From assembly GCF_000708205.1 (NCBI RefSeq), contig NW_014575561.1:814299-878298 (forward strand): a stretch of DNA of 64,000 nt, in the 5' to 3' direction. Numbering within the stretch: position 1 is the first letter of the stretch; each line of letters opens with the position of its first letter. The notes beneath the pieces are model-generated. The model was not told the origin of the DNA and did not search any database. It was given only the letters and a program-made list of their open reading frames with translations. This stretch comes from Mixia osmundae IAM 14324. Its lineage: Eukaryota; Basidiomycota; Mixiomycetes; Mixiales; Mixiaceae. The position numbers were made by a program, and so were the translations under genes. Positions 33,000-44,976 of the stretch are shown one piece after another.

Positions 33000-33588
33000 C
33001 CCTTTTTGCGGCTGACAGTAATGGATATGCGCAGCTTTCTTCACATATCACATTTACGACGAAGGGAATCCTGATGCGAGCGAGAGTCNTCTTTGCGGGA
33101 CGCAGCAAGATCTTCAGAGCTAGCGGCGTCGGGGAATGCTCGAGTTGGATCACAGGGCCTGTTGCAGCTCGCAAAACAAGGCAAGTCGCTTGCATTGCGG
33201 ATCTCAATCGATCCGTTGACCTTGAAGCTTCGAGTCGACAGCGCTTGCCGAGTGACTCGGGCATCACGGCACTCATAGAGACGATTCTTAGCGAACGTGC
33301 CTTCAGGCAGACCAGAGGAGCCAAGATGAGGCGTCGAAATTTCCCTCCGCTTGCTCGCAGACCTCCACAGGCACGAAATACATTTCACATAGTACCGTCT
33401 CGTCAGTCGTCCTGCATGGCAGTATTTCACATGCTGCAACTCTTGCGAGAGATGACGCGAGCAAGAGCGCCATTGTTGTTTCGCAGCACAGCAGTCGAAA
33501 GGCGGACGGCTCTTTTCGCTTAGCGACTCAGTAAGGTGCCGAGCATTGCATTACAGCTCAACAAGTAGCTCGGTAGGAGTGACGGGGC

Positions 33589-34012
33589 TCAGCGGTGCAC
33601 ATCTGCAATTCTCGTCGGCGGCGCGCTGAACTTAGAATTGAGTCTGGCTCTGGCCGGCTTGGCTGCGAGCGCTGCCATTGCTTTGCTCTGCACGGGCACA
33701 TGTTGAGACAGATCAATTGTCGATCCTCGTTCGCACTCACCTTAGCTTGTTGAGACTTTGGATCGACGAAACCTCTGGTCGTATCTTTATCGGCGACGGG
33801 ATCAGAGCCCATATGGAGCTTCGTAGGACTGTAGGTTCGCGGCATGAGCTCTGGCTGCATTGCTGATTGCACTTGATCCTCCTGAGCTGCAGTGGTCAGC
33901 GCAGCGCCCTCGGACTGAGCGGCTTCGTTCGCTTCGGCATCTCGCAGGTACTGAGCGTCAACCGAACCGCGATCATTGTTAAGCATCTCGCCGAAGCCCT
34001 CCTTGAGATGGA
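33589..34012 (-). CDS. Unknown gene inside the inverted-repeat element, C-terminal exons
   Basis: Best-supported coding part of the element. An open block from about 34012 reads HLKEGFGEMLNNDRGSVDAQ and PRTYSPTKLHMGSDPVADKD. It ends at a clean GTGAGT donor (33740) and rejoins at 33687 to give SKAMAALAAKPARARLNSKF and a stop at 33591-33589. Further protein-like minus-strand blocks lie upstream (for example SPGTSISKTGSTPLMADLLG near 34560-34630 and GDTNQPAQNEAADEDEVL near 34380-34440), so the gene probably extends toward 34930. The product is hydrophilic and likely disordered. I recognise no domain. Confidence 0.4.
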
Positions 34013-35588
34013 TCTACTTCTCTGAATGATCGCGGCGATGCTTCTTCGCTCCGTTCGAGCTTGGATTCCAAGGCTCGATGAGATCGACTCGCCAGAGCGG
34101 CCTCACTTGGGCACCTTTGTGAGTGAGCTGGCTATGACAAAGGTCGTCACTCCCTTGACGATGGTGTTGCTATTGCTGGGCAGCAAGCCAGTCTTATTCG
34201 CACAGTCGGGCCTGTCGTCGTCGCGTGCTGGCTCAAAGCCAAGCTTGCCACTGCCTCTGACGCTGCCCTTCCCAGCAGCTTTGCCATGTGTGAGGCCTGT
34301 AGATATGCCTGAGGTGCCTATCATCGGNGAACATTGTACGGCCGTTCTAGGTGTCCTTTGCCAGCAGCGGANTCCAATACTTCGTCTTCGTCGGCAGCTT
34401 CATTCTGTGCCGGCTGATTTGTATCGCCGATCTGACTCGTCAACCTGACTGGACTCTGTTCTCACAGCATGCCGATGACAATCCAGTNGCGTTCGATGGG
34501 CAGATCGGGATGGCCGGCCGGCCGGGCGCTTCACGCACCACCAAGAAGATCAGCCATAAGAGGAGTAGAACCGGTCTTGGAGATGCTGGTCCCAGGGGAA
34601 GGCTCAATCTGCTGGTAGTCTTGATCGTCTGGACGCTGCGTATGAGGCATGGGANATGACTNGAGATCTTTGACAACTCTCAGTCCGTCATCACGCAGAC
34701 GTGCTGNTTCAGGCGAGCATGATTAAACGGCAGACGGTCTGTTTGCGTGACACGCCACGTGCTTGCATGAGGCTGCTCGTCTGCCTGAGGTATACGCTGA
34801 AGCCTCATTGCAGCTGATTCGCCAGGAGACGTCGAGCGAGGTGCATTGCCTCGGATTTCCTGTTGCTGTAAATGAGTATGCGCCTTTATAGATGCAGCCG
34901 AGAACGAGGATGCGGCTGGATTGTATCGCATTGAGCACACTGCAGGAGGCAGAGCAGGGCAAGCGACGTACGCTTGTCTCGTCGCTCCGCGAGGTTGCGA
35001 GGCCTACGCTCGGCTGCGAGCGCCCGTGCAAGCTTTGAAGACCGGCTCTGGGCTGTCCACGGCAAGGCAATATCAGTGTGATGAGCTGCTGGCGCCGTCA
35101 CTGTTCTCGGCGCGTAGCTTAAGGCATGCTGAGATGGCGTTTTCTATTTCTCTGCATTCTGCATGGTTCAGCTTGTCCTGCTGCCAGACTCATCGAAAGC
35201 TGCTCACTCGGCGATGCTACGACCAGAAGCTCTGCGTCGGATTCTTCGAGGGTCATGCAGCCTGGCCGAATCGTTGCTCGCAACAGCCTCGTCACGAGAC
35301 ACAAGTCACGATCTTCACGAGTCTGATTTTGCTTGCCGGCAGGCTCTTCCAGCAGCAGTCAGCTCGCAATCTGAGGCAGATACGCGTTTTGCGGCTGACA
35401 GAGCCAGACACGCACGGGCAAAGATATCTGCTTTAGACGATTGTTTTGAGATCAGCCGTTTTCAGTTGATCAGTCAGAGTCAGCGGAATGTGACACAGCA
35501 GTCGGCGAGGCGCTCGCATCAGGATTCTCTCCGTCGTAAGTATGAAGAAGCTGCTGCGCATAAACGACATTGTCAGTCGTAGAAAGGN

Positions 35589-35780
35589 TGGAGGCTAAGC
35601 TATGTAGAGTCATGCGAAGNNATCTGCCTNCATATGCATNGTACTGCTCAGAAAAAGATTGGCAAGGGGGTCGCTGGCCGCTAGTTTGACTAGCAATCGC
35701 GCTTTGCTATTTTACCTGACAACGATGACGTGTCAGTCTATATGGCAATCGACACGTGTCAGCAATAAATGCCGGCAGTG
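35589..35780 (-). repeat. Right terminal inverted repeat
   Basis: Inverted copy of 32808-32999. It carries most of the mismatches as ambiguous bases. It ends 94 bp before the ATG of the GH5 gene. Confidence 0.9.
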
Positions 35781-35874
35781 AAAGCAGGAGACACAGTCGG
35801 CCCACTCTCGCGCAATACCGTCAAATATCAAGATAGTCGGGGGGTTGTAAAGGGTCAGGGCACCGTCAGAGAGT

Positions 35875-38538
35875 ATGCCGCCACCGGCGAAGCAGTCTCC
35901 GGTGACAGGCCAAGATGTTCCGGCTTACTACATCCACGCCGATAGCGATCACTTCAGAGATACCCAAGGGCGTTCACTGTTGCTACGAGGCATCAACCTC
36001 TCTTCATCCGCCAAGACGCCTATCGGACAGCCAGGCCAGCGACTCAAGGGGTTCTGGGAAGCGGCCGAGTCTGGCGAGATGAGCTTCGTCGGTCGGGTGC
36101 TCGACCTCGAAAATGGCGAGGCGGATCTTCACCTCCGCCGACTCACCGAATGGGGCTTCAAGCTCGTCAGATTCGTCTTCACCTGGGAAGCTATCGAGCA
36201 TTCTGGACCGTCAGTCCGGATCCATGCTGTGTCTTTGGTCTTGCCTGAATCTCTTGGACGCGCGCAGTGGCAAGTATGACCAAGCTTATCTGTCCTACGT
36301 CGTCAAGCTGTTGCGGCGGTGCAAAGCTCATGGCATCAAAGTCATCATGGATCCCCATCAGGATCTGGTCAGTTGCATGCCCCATCCTTGCTTCCTCTGC
36401 TCATCTGCCCACAGTTCTCACGATTCTCAGGAGGTTCGGGTGCACCTTACTGGGCGCTTCTCGCATGCGGCATGAATCCACGCCATTTCACAGTCACCAA
36501 TGCTGCCGTCATACAATGCGAGTATCCCCATCCAGACAGGCCAGATCCACGCACGTTCCCCGACATGATCTGGGCCTCGAATTACACGCGACTAGCTTGC
36601 CAGACGATCAACACCATGTTCTGGGCAGGCAAAGATTTTGCGCCAAAATGTATCATAGACGGCGTCAACATTCAGGACTGGCTCCAGACAAAGTACTGCG
36701 ATGCAGTCAGGCAGCTTGCCAAGGCGATCAAAGACGCAGGCGACTTGTACGACGAGTGTGTCATCGGCTGGGACTCGGTCAATGAGCCCAACAAGGGCTT
36801 TCTCGAGATCGAGGACCTTGCGGTACACTCCAAAGAGAATCTCCTTCGTATTGGTCCCATGCCGACCGGCTTCCAAGGCCTGCGAGCGGGCATGGGCGAG
36901 ACGCTCGAGGTCGAAAGCTGGCGTTTCTCCTCACTCGGCCCGAAGCGTGACGGCAATCATCTGATCGATCCAGAGGGCAAGATCGCCTGGCTGGACGCGG
37001 ATGCCGAGGCGGGTGGCTCCGTCTGGGGCTGGAAACGCGATCCCGGCTGGAAGCTTGGCGCATGCCCTTGGGCACTTCATGGCGTATGGGATACCGAGAC
37101 AAAAGAACTCTTGCAGCCAGACTACTTCTTCTTCCACCCCCATGACGATCCCGCACGCAAAGTCGACTTTGCGACCGATTATTGGAAAGACCACTACAAG
37201 ACATATGCGAGCATAATAAGGACATATCATCCAGAAGCGATCCTCTGTGTTCACACGCCCGTCTTTGCCATTCCACCTGACATGTCAGACTTTGCCGACC
37301 TTGTCAAAGGCCGTGCCGCATTCAGCAGTCACTTTTACGATGGCCTCACGCTCGTTACAAAGCATTGGTAGGCTTCAAGCATGCTGCGCCTAGTATGAGC
37401 TCATACGAAGGACAGGAATTGGTTCAACGCCGATGCGTTAGGCGTACTTCGCGGCAAGTATGCAGGCATCTTATTCGCGCTCAAATTCGGCGAAAAGGCC
37501 ATCAGGAAATGCATACGCGATCAGCTGTCACAGTTACGGCAGGACGGCCATGATAAGCTCGGCAATTATCCGACCTTTATGGGAGAGCTAGGCATACCCT
37601 ACGATCTTGACGGAGGTCGAGCCTATGAGACGGGCGACTACACAAATCAGTCTCGCGCGCTCGATGCCAGTCTGAACGCTTGCGATAGCATCAATCAGCT
37701 CAATTATGCTATCTGGTGCTACTGCCCGGACAACAGCCATCGATGGGGCGATCTCTGGAATGGAGAGGACCTCAGCGTGTGGAGTCCAGATGATCTGCAC
37801 GATCGCGAGCCGCGGAACACAGACGAGTATGCACGTCATGGTGCAATGTCCGCCAGCATCGCATCCAATCCTGATAGTACCAGCGCATCTTCGTCCACTG
37901 ATTCGATGACCAAAGATGATGATGTCGACATCACAGTCGTTGATGACATTGGCGCGAGACCCGTTCGTCGCATGGACTTGAACGATGGCTCTCGTGCTCT
38001 GCTTGCTTTCTGTCGTCCGTACGCCATCGCAGTCGTAGGCAGACCGACGGACAGCGTATTCGATATCAAATCAGCTACCTTTACGCTCGATGTGGAGGTC
38101 AAGGCAGGCGATGTGACCGAAAGCGGACTGTTTACCGAGATCTTTGTGCCAATGGTGCACTTTGGCGCATCGCCCAAAATGTTTGTGCCCGACGTTCGAG
38201 ATGACGATCTAGGCTTCAACGACCCGATAGACTCCAAGAAAACGAATCGACGCGAGAGGCGAGAGCCTGACGACATGAAACCTACCGCGCTTGATCTAGA
38301 CGTGACCGTCAGCGCAGGGGACTACTCGATCGATGGTCAGGTACTCAGCTGGCGATACCCCATACCGAGGCCGACGACCAATGTTCCCCTCAAGCATTCT
38401 ATCACGATAAAGCGCGCGTCTGGGCCGATACCGACTTGGCAACGTGAGTATGGCAGCAAGACCGCTGCTACACATGCTGCCTCGGCCAGTGCTCTCTGTG
38501 GCTCAGATGCCGAGCAGTCTTCCTGTACTGTTTCGTAA
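35875..38538 (+). CDS. GH5 steryl-glucosidase / glucosylceramidase (EGCrP type)
   Basis: Fungal endoglycoceramidase-related GH5 enzyme. Relatives in Cryptococcus (EGCrP1, EGCrP2/Sgl1) hydrolyse glucosylceramide or ergosteryl glucoside. Exons 35875-36209, 36268-36367, 36415-37367 and 37416-38538 give 836 aa. The barrel starts SLLLRGINLSSSAKTP. The acid/base Glu is in WDSVNEPNKG and the nucleophile Glu in TFMGELGIPYD; NWFNADALGVLRGKY and IMDPHQDLFSRFSGG are family blocks. A C-terminal beta-sandwich-like domain follows (PVRRMDLNDG onward). No signal peptide, so a cytosolic or vacuolar role is likely. Because the next gene makes sterylglucoside, the EGCrP2-like substrate is favoured (inference). 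Confidence 0.9.
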
Positions 38539-38699
38539 AATGTGCATGTAATTTCACGCCCAGAGCCCAGAGCGTCGTGAATTTCCAAAGCGTGTCGGCG
38601 TGTCGCGCGAGATTGCGCTTGCAATTGCAAAGGTGTCGCGACATCAACGTCACGCAGATCTGGCCGGCGCTAAGCTCAATCACTGTACCTTCAACGAAT

Positions 38700-41600
38700 A
38701 TGAGCGAGGCTCAGCAAGATACGACGAGTACATCGGTCTCCCCTACCAGCCGTCCGCCGAGACATGTGCCAGCGCGCGAAGATAGCGTCCAGGAGACCGA
38801 GCCAGCGGAAGGGGCATCTGCTGCCCAGAGGGCAAGCATCACTAGATCTATCAGCTCTCAGGGCGGCAGTGGAAGTATCCTGGGCATGATATCAGCTTTC
38901 GGACATCAGCAGCAAGACATGGGCGAGGATGCAGATGCAGACACGAGCGACGACGAGGCCCGGCCAGCTTCCACTCGTCCTGCGCGGCCAAGGCGTCAGT
39001 CTACGATCAGACCGACGCCGAGCTCGTCCTTACGCGCATCCGATATTGGGTCCGATGATGCCGAAGAGTCGGCCGTCGTCGCTCAGGCGTCAAGGATCTT
39101 ACCCATGCGTCATCCGGGCTCAAAGCAGCAAGATTGGGCAGCGCACAATTCACCGCGAGCGCGAGTGCAAGAGTCCGGGGATGACGCCCATACTACTACG
39201 GATGACGAAGCCGTCAAACCTGGCATGCGCGAGCTGCTGGGCGAGCGGCGGCAGCGCAGTTCAAGCGCGGCTGGGCCGAGCGCTCCAACAACCTCACCCA
39301 GCATACCCTCGGAAAGTCCTCGCTCGCCTGCAGACCAAGCTCTTGCCGTGTCGCTCGATGAGGCGTCAGAAGGAATAAATGACCAGATGCGTGTCTCACC
39401 ACGCTCTGAGGAAGACCGCAAGACTCTGCTTGCCGAAAAGGTCAAAGAAGTTTTCGGCTTGCCCACCGTAGAGCCACTCACTCACGAACTTTCGTGCTGG
39501 CTTTATCGAGAGATCCTCATACAAGGCTACATGTATCTAACAGCTTCACATGCGTGCTTCTACGCCCATATGCCGCGGCGGTATGGCCAGGTCTTGCGCT
39601 CGGGCAGCCTAACGAAACGGTCGTCAAAGACGCGGCGATATTCACGCCATTGGTTCATCTTACGGAACAGCGTCTTCAGCTGGTATTCGAGCTCCACAGA
39701 TCCGTATTTCCCAGAGGACGCAATCGACCTAGAGTATTGCACTTCGGTTGAGAGCTCTTTGAACCATTCCACGCACTTCAAAGTCGCCATACGAGACAGA
39801 CGCTATCATTTCGCGGCAGACTCGAGAGCCAACAGAGATGAATGGGTCAAGATCTTGCGCAAGGCTGTCTTCCGCACCCAACACAAAGGCGAGAGCGTCA
39901 AGATTATAATCCCCGCTTCTGCGATAGACCAGGTCACTCGTCAGAAGCCTCTCGATTTTGCAGAGACAATTCAGATAGAAGTGAGAGAGCAGATAAGCAA
40001 AGAGCACGCTACTTTGCAATTTGCATACTTTGCGGACTTGGATCTGGCCATGGAAGCCCTTCGATTCCTGTCTGAGTCTGCGCCAGCGACGCAATCGCAG
40101 TTGATAGACACGACCACAACTGTGCATCCGACGGAGCCTACAGGAATGACAGACACCGAAGACGATTCAGATTTCGGCGAATCGCGGGGAAATAGTCGAA
40201 ACATCTCCAAAAAGTCGAGCTTATCGGCCTTGGCGGGTCATATCAAGCCCGGCGCAGATCACAGCAGCGACATGACCGGCGGACGCTCATCGGCGGACTT
40301 GTCAGATCATGACAGCCTTTCACGCATTCGTTCAGCCGATTCACAGACAACACTCAGCGAGAAAACTCGTCGCACGCGCAAAGCGCAAAAATTGCCTCAG
40401 CTTGCTAAAGATGACTCTACTCACACCTATCCACCGTCAAGTCCGCACAGTCGCGCGAATCCTCTTTCGCCAGACAGCAGCGATTCGTGGAGCTTGACAA
40501 GCGTCTTGAAAAGGCCTGCAAAGACACTGAGCGGAACCTTTGGTAGCAAGCGCAACCAAAGTGCAAGTAGCGAGGCGTTCAGTCCTGATAGTCTTTCGCC
40601 GAGTCACAGCTTTAGTCAAAAACAAGACGACCAATCGTATTCCTTTGTGCTCGACAAAGACGCTATCGTAGATGACGAGCGAGCGCATCGATCAAGCGTC
40701 GAAGCAGAAGTACATGCCGACTTCCGCAAATTCTTCAAAGTTGCTGGCGAACGCGTCATTGAATGTGCGTAGATCTCGTCAGTCTTGCGCTAGTAATTTG
40801 ATGCGATGTCCTTTGCAGCACACAGCGGTTGGTTAGCCCGGGCATTGCCTGTATACGGCCGCGTCTTTGTATCGACTCACTTTGTCTGCTTTCGTGCAGA
40901 TCTGATCTCCAGCACGAAAGTAAGGCACCGTCTGTCTTCATACGCTTTTATTGACGAAAGTCCAGATGGTGCTGCCCCTGACGGACGTCATCGCCGTTCA
41001 GAAGCATCGCGCGTATCGGCCCGGTTATTCCAGTCTGGTCATCGTCGTCAAAGGACACGAGGAGATCTTTTTCGAATTTGGCAGCTCGAGCACGCGTGAT
41101 CGCATGCTCAGATCTATCGAGGGCCGAGCAGAATACCTGCAAGATCTCGAGGAACATCCACGCACCAATGAAGATATCTTGCCTTCTACTAGAGAGGCGG
41201 AGATGCTCAAAGATCTCGAGCCTAGAGCAGGCAAGAACGAGCCTTTGCCACCGCCAGAGACAAGCGCCGAAAGTGTACCGCCGCTGATGTTCAGATCCAC
41301 AAGCTCGACTTTCCTCAACTTCAGGCCGCACAAGTCTTTACATTTTACCTGTTTGACTATCGGCTCACGCGGCGATGTTCAGCCGTATATTGCACTGTGC
41401 AAAGGCCTCATTGCCGAGGGCCATACTTGCCGAATCGCATCCCACGGCGAGTACCGGAAATGGGTGGAAAGCTTCGGCATCGAGTTTGGCGAGATAGGCG
41501 GCGATCCAGCAGAGCTGATGAAGCTTTGCGTCGACCATGGCATGTTTACTGTCTCCTTCATCCGCGAAGGTCTGGTCAAGGTCAGCATTTTCATTTGGAT

Positions 41601-43166
41601 TCTTAAGCGAGACTGACGTGTGTGTCCAGTTCAAGGGCTGGCTGGACGACCTCCTCAAGACGTCCTACGAGGCCTGCAAGGGGACAGACGTACTCATCGA
41701 AAGCCCGAGTGCTATGGCCGGTCTGCACATTGCCGAATGCTTACAAATCCCCTACTTCCGCGCTTTCACCATGCCTTGGACGAGAACACGTGCCTATCCC
41801 CACGCCTTCGCTGTACCTGACACGCACATGGGCGGAAGCTACAATTGGATGGTTAGTGCGAAGTGACCGACCTAAACGCAGCTGATACTGTCTACAGACG
41901 TACACGCTATTCGATTCGGTCTTCTGGAAAGCAATTTCTGGCCAAGTCAATTCGTGGCGCAAGCATACGCTAGGCCTGAGGAGCACGAGCGCAGATCGTA
42001 TGCGACAGCAATGCGTACCGTTTTTGTACAACTTCAGCCCGTCGATCGTGCCCGTGCCACTCGACTGGCCAGAATACATCCACATCACAGGCTATTGGTA
42101 TCTTGACAACGCCGATGACTCGGGTGGCGTTGATGAATGGACACCGCCGGACGATCTCGTCGCCTTTCTCGACAGAGCAAAGCAGGAGCACAAGAAAGTC
42201 GTCTACATCGGCTTCGGCTCGATCGTCGTTTCTGATCCTGATGCGCTCACAAAGACAATCGTAGAAGCTGTCAACAAAAGCGATGTCTATGCAGTCTTGT
42301 CGAAAGGCTGGTCCGACAGAGGTTCCAAAAAATCCGCAACAGGTCAGGATGACAAAGCATCTGGAGACAAGAAGGACAAGGCGATGATGTCGAACACTAT
42401 TTTCAATATCAAAGTACGTTGCGCTGGTCTGCTGTGGCACTTGCTGATCTCTGCACAGTCTTGTCCTCATGACTGGCTTTTCGCCCGTGTTAATGCGGCC
42501 TGCCATCATGGCGGTGCCGGTACATGTGGTGCAAGCTTCAGAGCGGGTATACCGACGATCATACGACCATTTTTCGGGGATCAGCACTTCTGGGCAGATC
42601 GTGTCGACGCGCTTGGCATCGGGACAGCTCTGAAGAAGTTGACAGTCGATTCTCTGAGCGACGCTCTCATCAAGGCTACGATCGACGAGAAGCAGATTGC
42701 CCGCGCAAGGATGGTCGGCCAGAATATAAGGAAGGAGAACGGCGTGGCAAATGCAATCGAGGCCATCTATCGGGATCTCGAGTATGCAAAGGATCTGATA
42801 GCTAGTATCAAGACGAAGCGGGTCGAGCCCGAGATACTAGACACCACTACTGACGAAGAGCATGATAGCTTACCGCGAACGACGACAGAGAAGGTCGAGG
42901 CTATCGTCTCTGGCAACGCATCAGATCCGAGTGATGAGTCTTCTTGGGATCTCGTCCACGATCAGCAAGATCAGGATGAACCCGACACAGGTGGCCAAGC
43001 GTCTAAGGGCGGCATCGCTACTCTAACTGGCCCAATGCGCAAGCTCTTACAGCGTGCGAACGACGACTCGTCCGACAAGCCAGGCGCGCTCTCCAAAGTC
43101 GGCTCGGGCTTGTTTGACGCGCTACCTTTTGGAAGAAACGACGCGGTCGTCAAGGCCACAGACTAG
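38700..43166 (+). CDS. ATG26: UDP-glucose:sterol 3-beta-glucosyltransferase (ATG26/UGT51)
   Basis: Makes sterylglucoside from UDP-glucose and ergosterol; in some yeasts it is needed for pexophagy. Six exons (38700-40764, 40819-40919, 40966-41580, 41630-41851, 41898-42413, 42459-43166) give 1408 aa. A disordered Ser-rich N terminus is followed by a GRAM half (about residues 250-300), a PH domain (about 300-390, [20 protein letters not shown]) and a second GRAM (about 690-800, [17 protein letters not shown]). The GT1/28 glycosyltransferase begins at [18 protein letters not shown] near residue 850, with the sugar-nucleotide motif [20 protein letters not shown] near 1190. The tail is acidic. Confidence 0.95.
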
Positions 43167-43168
43167 TC

Positions 43169-43250
43169 TGCATCGAAATCTGTCCAGCATTGCAATGTTT
43201 GTCTATCGTCAGCCAAAGCCGACATGTCGCATCACATTCGTCTCATGGCC
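43169..43250. repeat. Upstream block duplicated with DUF6534 tandem pair
   Basis: Non-coding block resembling 44798-44882 (shared CAGCATTGCAA, TTGTCTATCGTCA, TGTCGCATC, TCATGG words). It marks the 5' edge of a tandem duplication of about 1.65 kb that covers promoter and gene. Confidence 0.65.
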
Positions 43251-43331
43251 AGCCCCTGTTGAGTCAGAGGGTCGTCTCGGGTCCAATCGCCCACCAGAAC
43301 GCTGCTTACCAATCTTGACCCGCAAGCCGCG

Positions 43332-44797
43332 ATGGGCCTAGGCGAGGCGCAAAAGGATCTCAACACGGTCTGGGATGAAATGGCACTCAAGAAGTACAGC
43401 TCTTGCAGCAGCCCAAGTATCTGCTGACTTGCCCAGCCTGCGCTCTTTTGTAATCGCTGCCCTTATCTCGGTTTGTTGGCGCAGGCAATTCGCACTGGCA
43501 GACACTGACGGCGACATTGCGCAGACGTTGCTGGCTGGCGTCACTGCACAGCAGCTGATTACTTACTTCTCTCGCTCATACTATGACTCACCGTTGCTCA
43601 AGCTCGTGGTCGTCACCACTTCGCTACTCAGCTGGACGTGCGCCATCGGACCTGCTCAAGAGCTTCATTGATGGCCCGAGCAGGGACTACCTCTTCACTC
43701 TGATCACGCTCGATACTTGGCTCATAGTCGATGAAGGCGACTACGCGGCGCTCAACCACTTTGGCTTGCCATTCGCGCTGCACGCTGCCCTTATCGGCGC
43801 CATTGCAGCCGCCTGTCAATCTTTCTACGCCTGGCGCATCTACATTCTCAGCAGGCGCGCCCCTTTCAGCCCTGTATTGATAATTCTACTTGCGCTTGCG
43901 AGTCTTGGCTCGGGCGCAGCAACAACGTTCCACCTGCTGCAAGCTGGCACCTTCAACAAGAGTCATGCCACGCCACTGATCAAGGCACTCCATCTATGGT
44001 CGGTATTTGCACATATATGGAAATTGCGCGAGTTCATTGATGAGCAGGTTCCCTGCCGCTTGCGATCTCGTAATCTTTGTACAGCTCATTTGGAAATTGT
44101 CAAGCCTCGCAGAAGCTTCCGAGGGCGAAGAGTGCGTGGCGTATTGTCGGTATCTCTCAAGCTGATAGGCCTTGCTAGAGTCACGCGCTTCTTCAAGAGA
44201 CTCGTCCGTATAGCAATCGAGACGAACCTCCTAACGTTCTGCCTGGCCTTCGCTGCAGGTGTTTTGTTCATCACCGAGACCCCACGCTACGTCTACTTGC
44301 CTCTGCCGTTCATCATTGGTTCGTCTTGTGCCATGACATCCAGACCAATGCTCAGCAACCGCAGGCCGCGTGTACGAAGCAACACTGCTCTATACTGTCA
44401 ATTCACGCATCGTTATGAGCCCCGCAACGCCCACAACTTCCAGCGGCACTGTGCGTCAGAAGGGCCGCCCTGCACACAATCTTAATCTTTCAGACAGCCT
44501 ATGCCGATCATGGAACCAGTCAAGCCCGTGCCGAACAAAGACTAGCGCGCTTCTTCATCCTCATTGCTTTGCGAAACTGACGAGCTGACGGCAGTATTCA
44601 ACTCGTTTCGCGTATGAAGCGGCAGGAAGAGAAACTTCGCGACGCGCTCAATCGTGACAGTGAGGAATTCGGGGCCAGAGTAAGATCATCTTGCGGCTAT
44701 GCGCAAGGCTGACCTCCACTTCGGTCAGCAGTATCGGCGTCCAAGCACGACTAGCGGAGAAATGGAGGCATCGATACGTGTCAAAGCCTTTCAGTAA
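43332..44797 (+). CDS. DUF6534-family membrane protein, tandem copy A
   Basis: Ten exons (43332-43393, 43437-43470, 43525-43637, 43684-43998, 44048-44131, 44179-44318, 44365-44450, 44498-44544, 44595-44679, 44732-44797), 343 aa. Starts MGLGEAQKDLNTVWDEMALK. Helices include LKLVVVTTSLLSW, ALHAALIGAIAAACQSFYAW (then RIYILSRRAP), SPVLIILLALASLGSGAATT, CDLVIFVQLIW and NLLTFCLAFAAGVLFITETP. The tail has IQLVSRMKRQEEKLRDAL and a final exon YRRPSTTSGEMEASIRVKA. The first nine exons match the lengths of copy B exactly, which validates the splicing, including a GC donor at 44545 (GACTA then GCGCGC). The last exon is shorter (66 vs 81 nt). The sensor/receptor-like topology is known only in outline; function unknown. 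Confidence 0.85.
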
Positions 44798-44882
44798 ACC
44801 GCGTCGAACTTGTACAGCATTGCAACGGTTGTCTATCGTCATTCGTCCGAAGCCAACGTGTCGCATCTCTTTCGTTTCATGG
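44798..44882. repeat. Upstream block of tandem copy B
   Basis: Partner of 43169-43250, lying between the two DUF6534 copies. Conservation of the non-coding block suggests shared promoter function or a fairly recent duplication. Confidence 0.65.
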
Positions 44883-44976
44883 CGGCTAGCCCCCAGAAGT
44901 CTCTAGAGAGACGATTGAGATCCAAATAATTACGCCCACTGGCATTGACGTGGTAACAGCCTGCCCAAATCTCACG

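Larger units (their letters stand above)
32808..35780. mobile_element. 2973-bp element with long terminal inverted repeats (DNA-transposon-like)
   Basis: The ends are perfect inverted copies beginning CACTGCCGGC and closing GCCGGCAGTG. Near-identity runs 192 bp on each side, and weaker inverted similarity continues inward to about 33082 and 35511. The long-TIR layout recalls Mutator-type or CACTA-type elements (CACTG end), but no target-site duplication is visible next to either end and no transposase motif is recognised. The interior holds an intron-bearing minus-strand gene of unknown function and several ambiguous bases. A non-autonomous or cargo-carrying DNA element is my best reading. 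It lies in the former divergent promoter of the DUF836 and steryl-glucosidase genes. Confidence 0.75.

Noticed and set aside
32808-35780. Retroelement or virus-like origin for the element
   Set aside because: The ends are inverted, not direct, repeats, and I recognise no reverse transcriptase, integrase or capsid motif.
32800-35790. Target-site duplication for the element
   Set aside because: Flanks (AGCAAATA on the left, AAAGCAGG on the right) do not match at 2, 3, 8 or 9 bp, so no duplication can be claimed.
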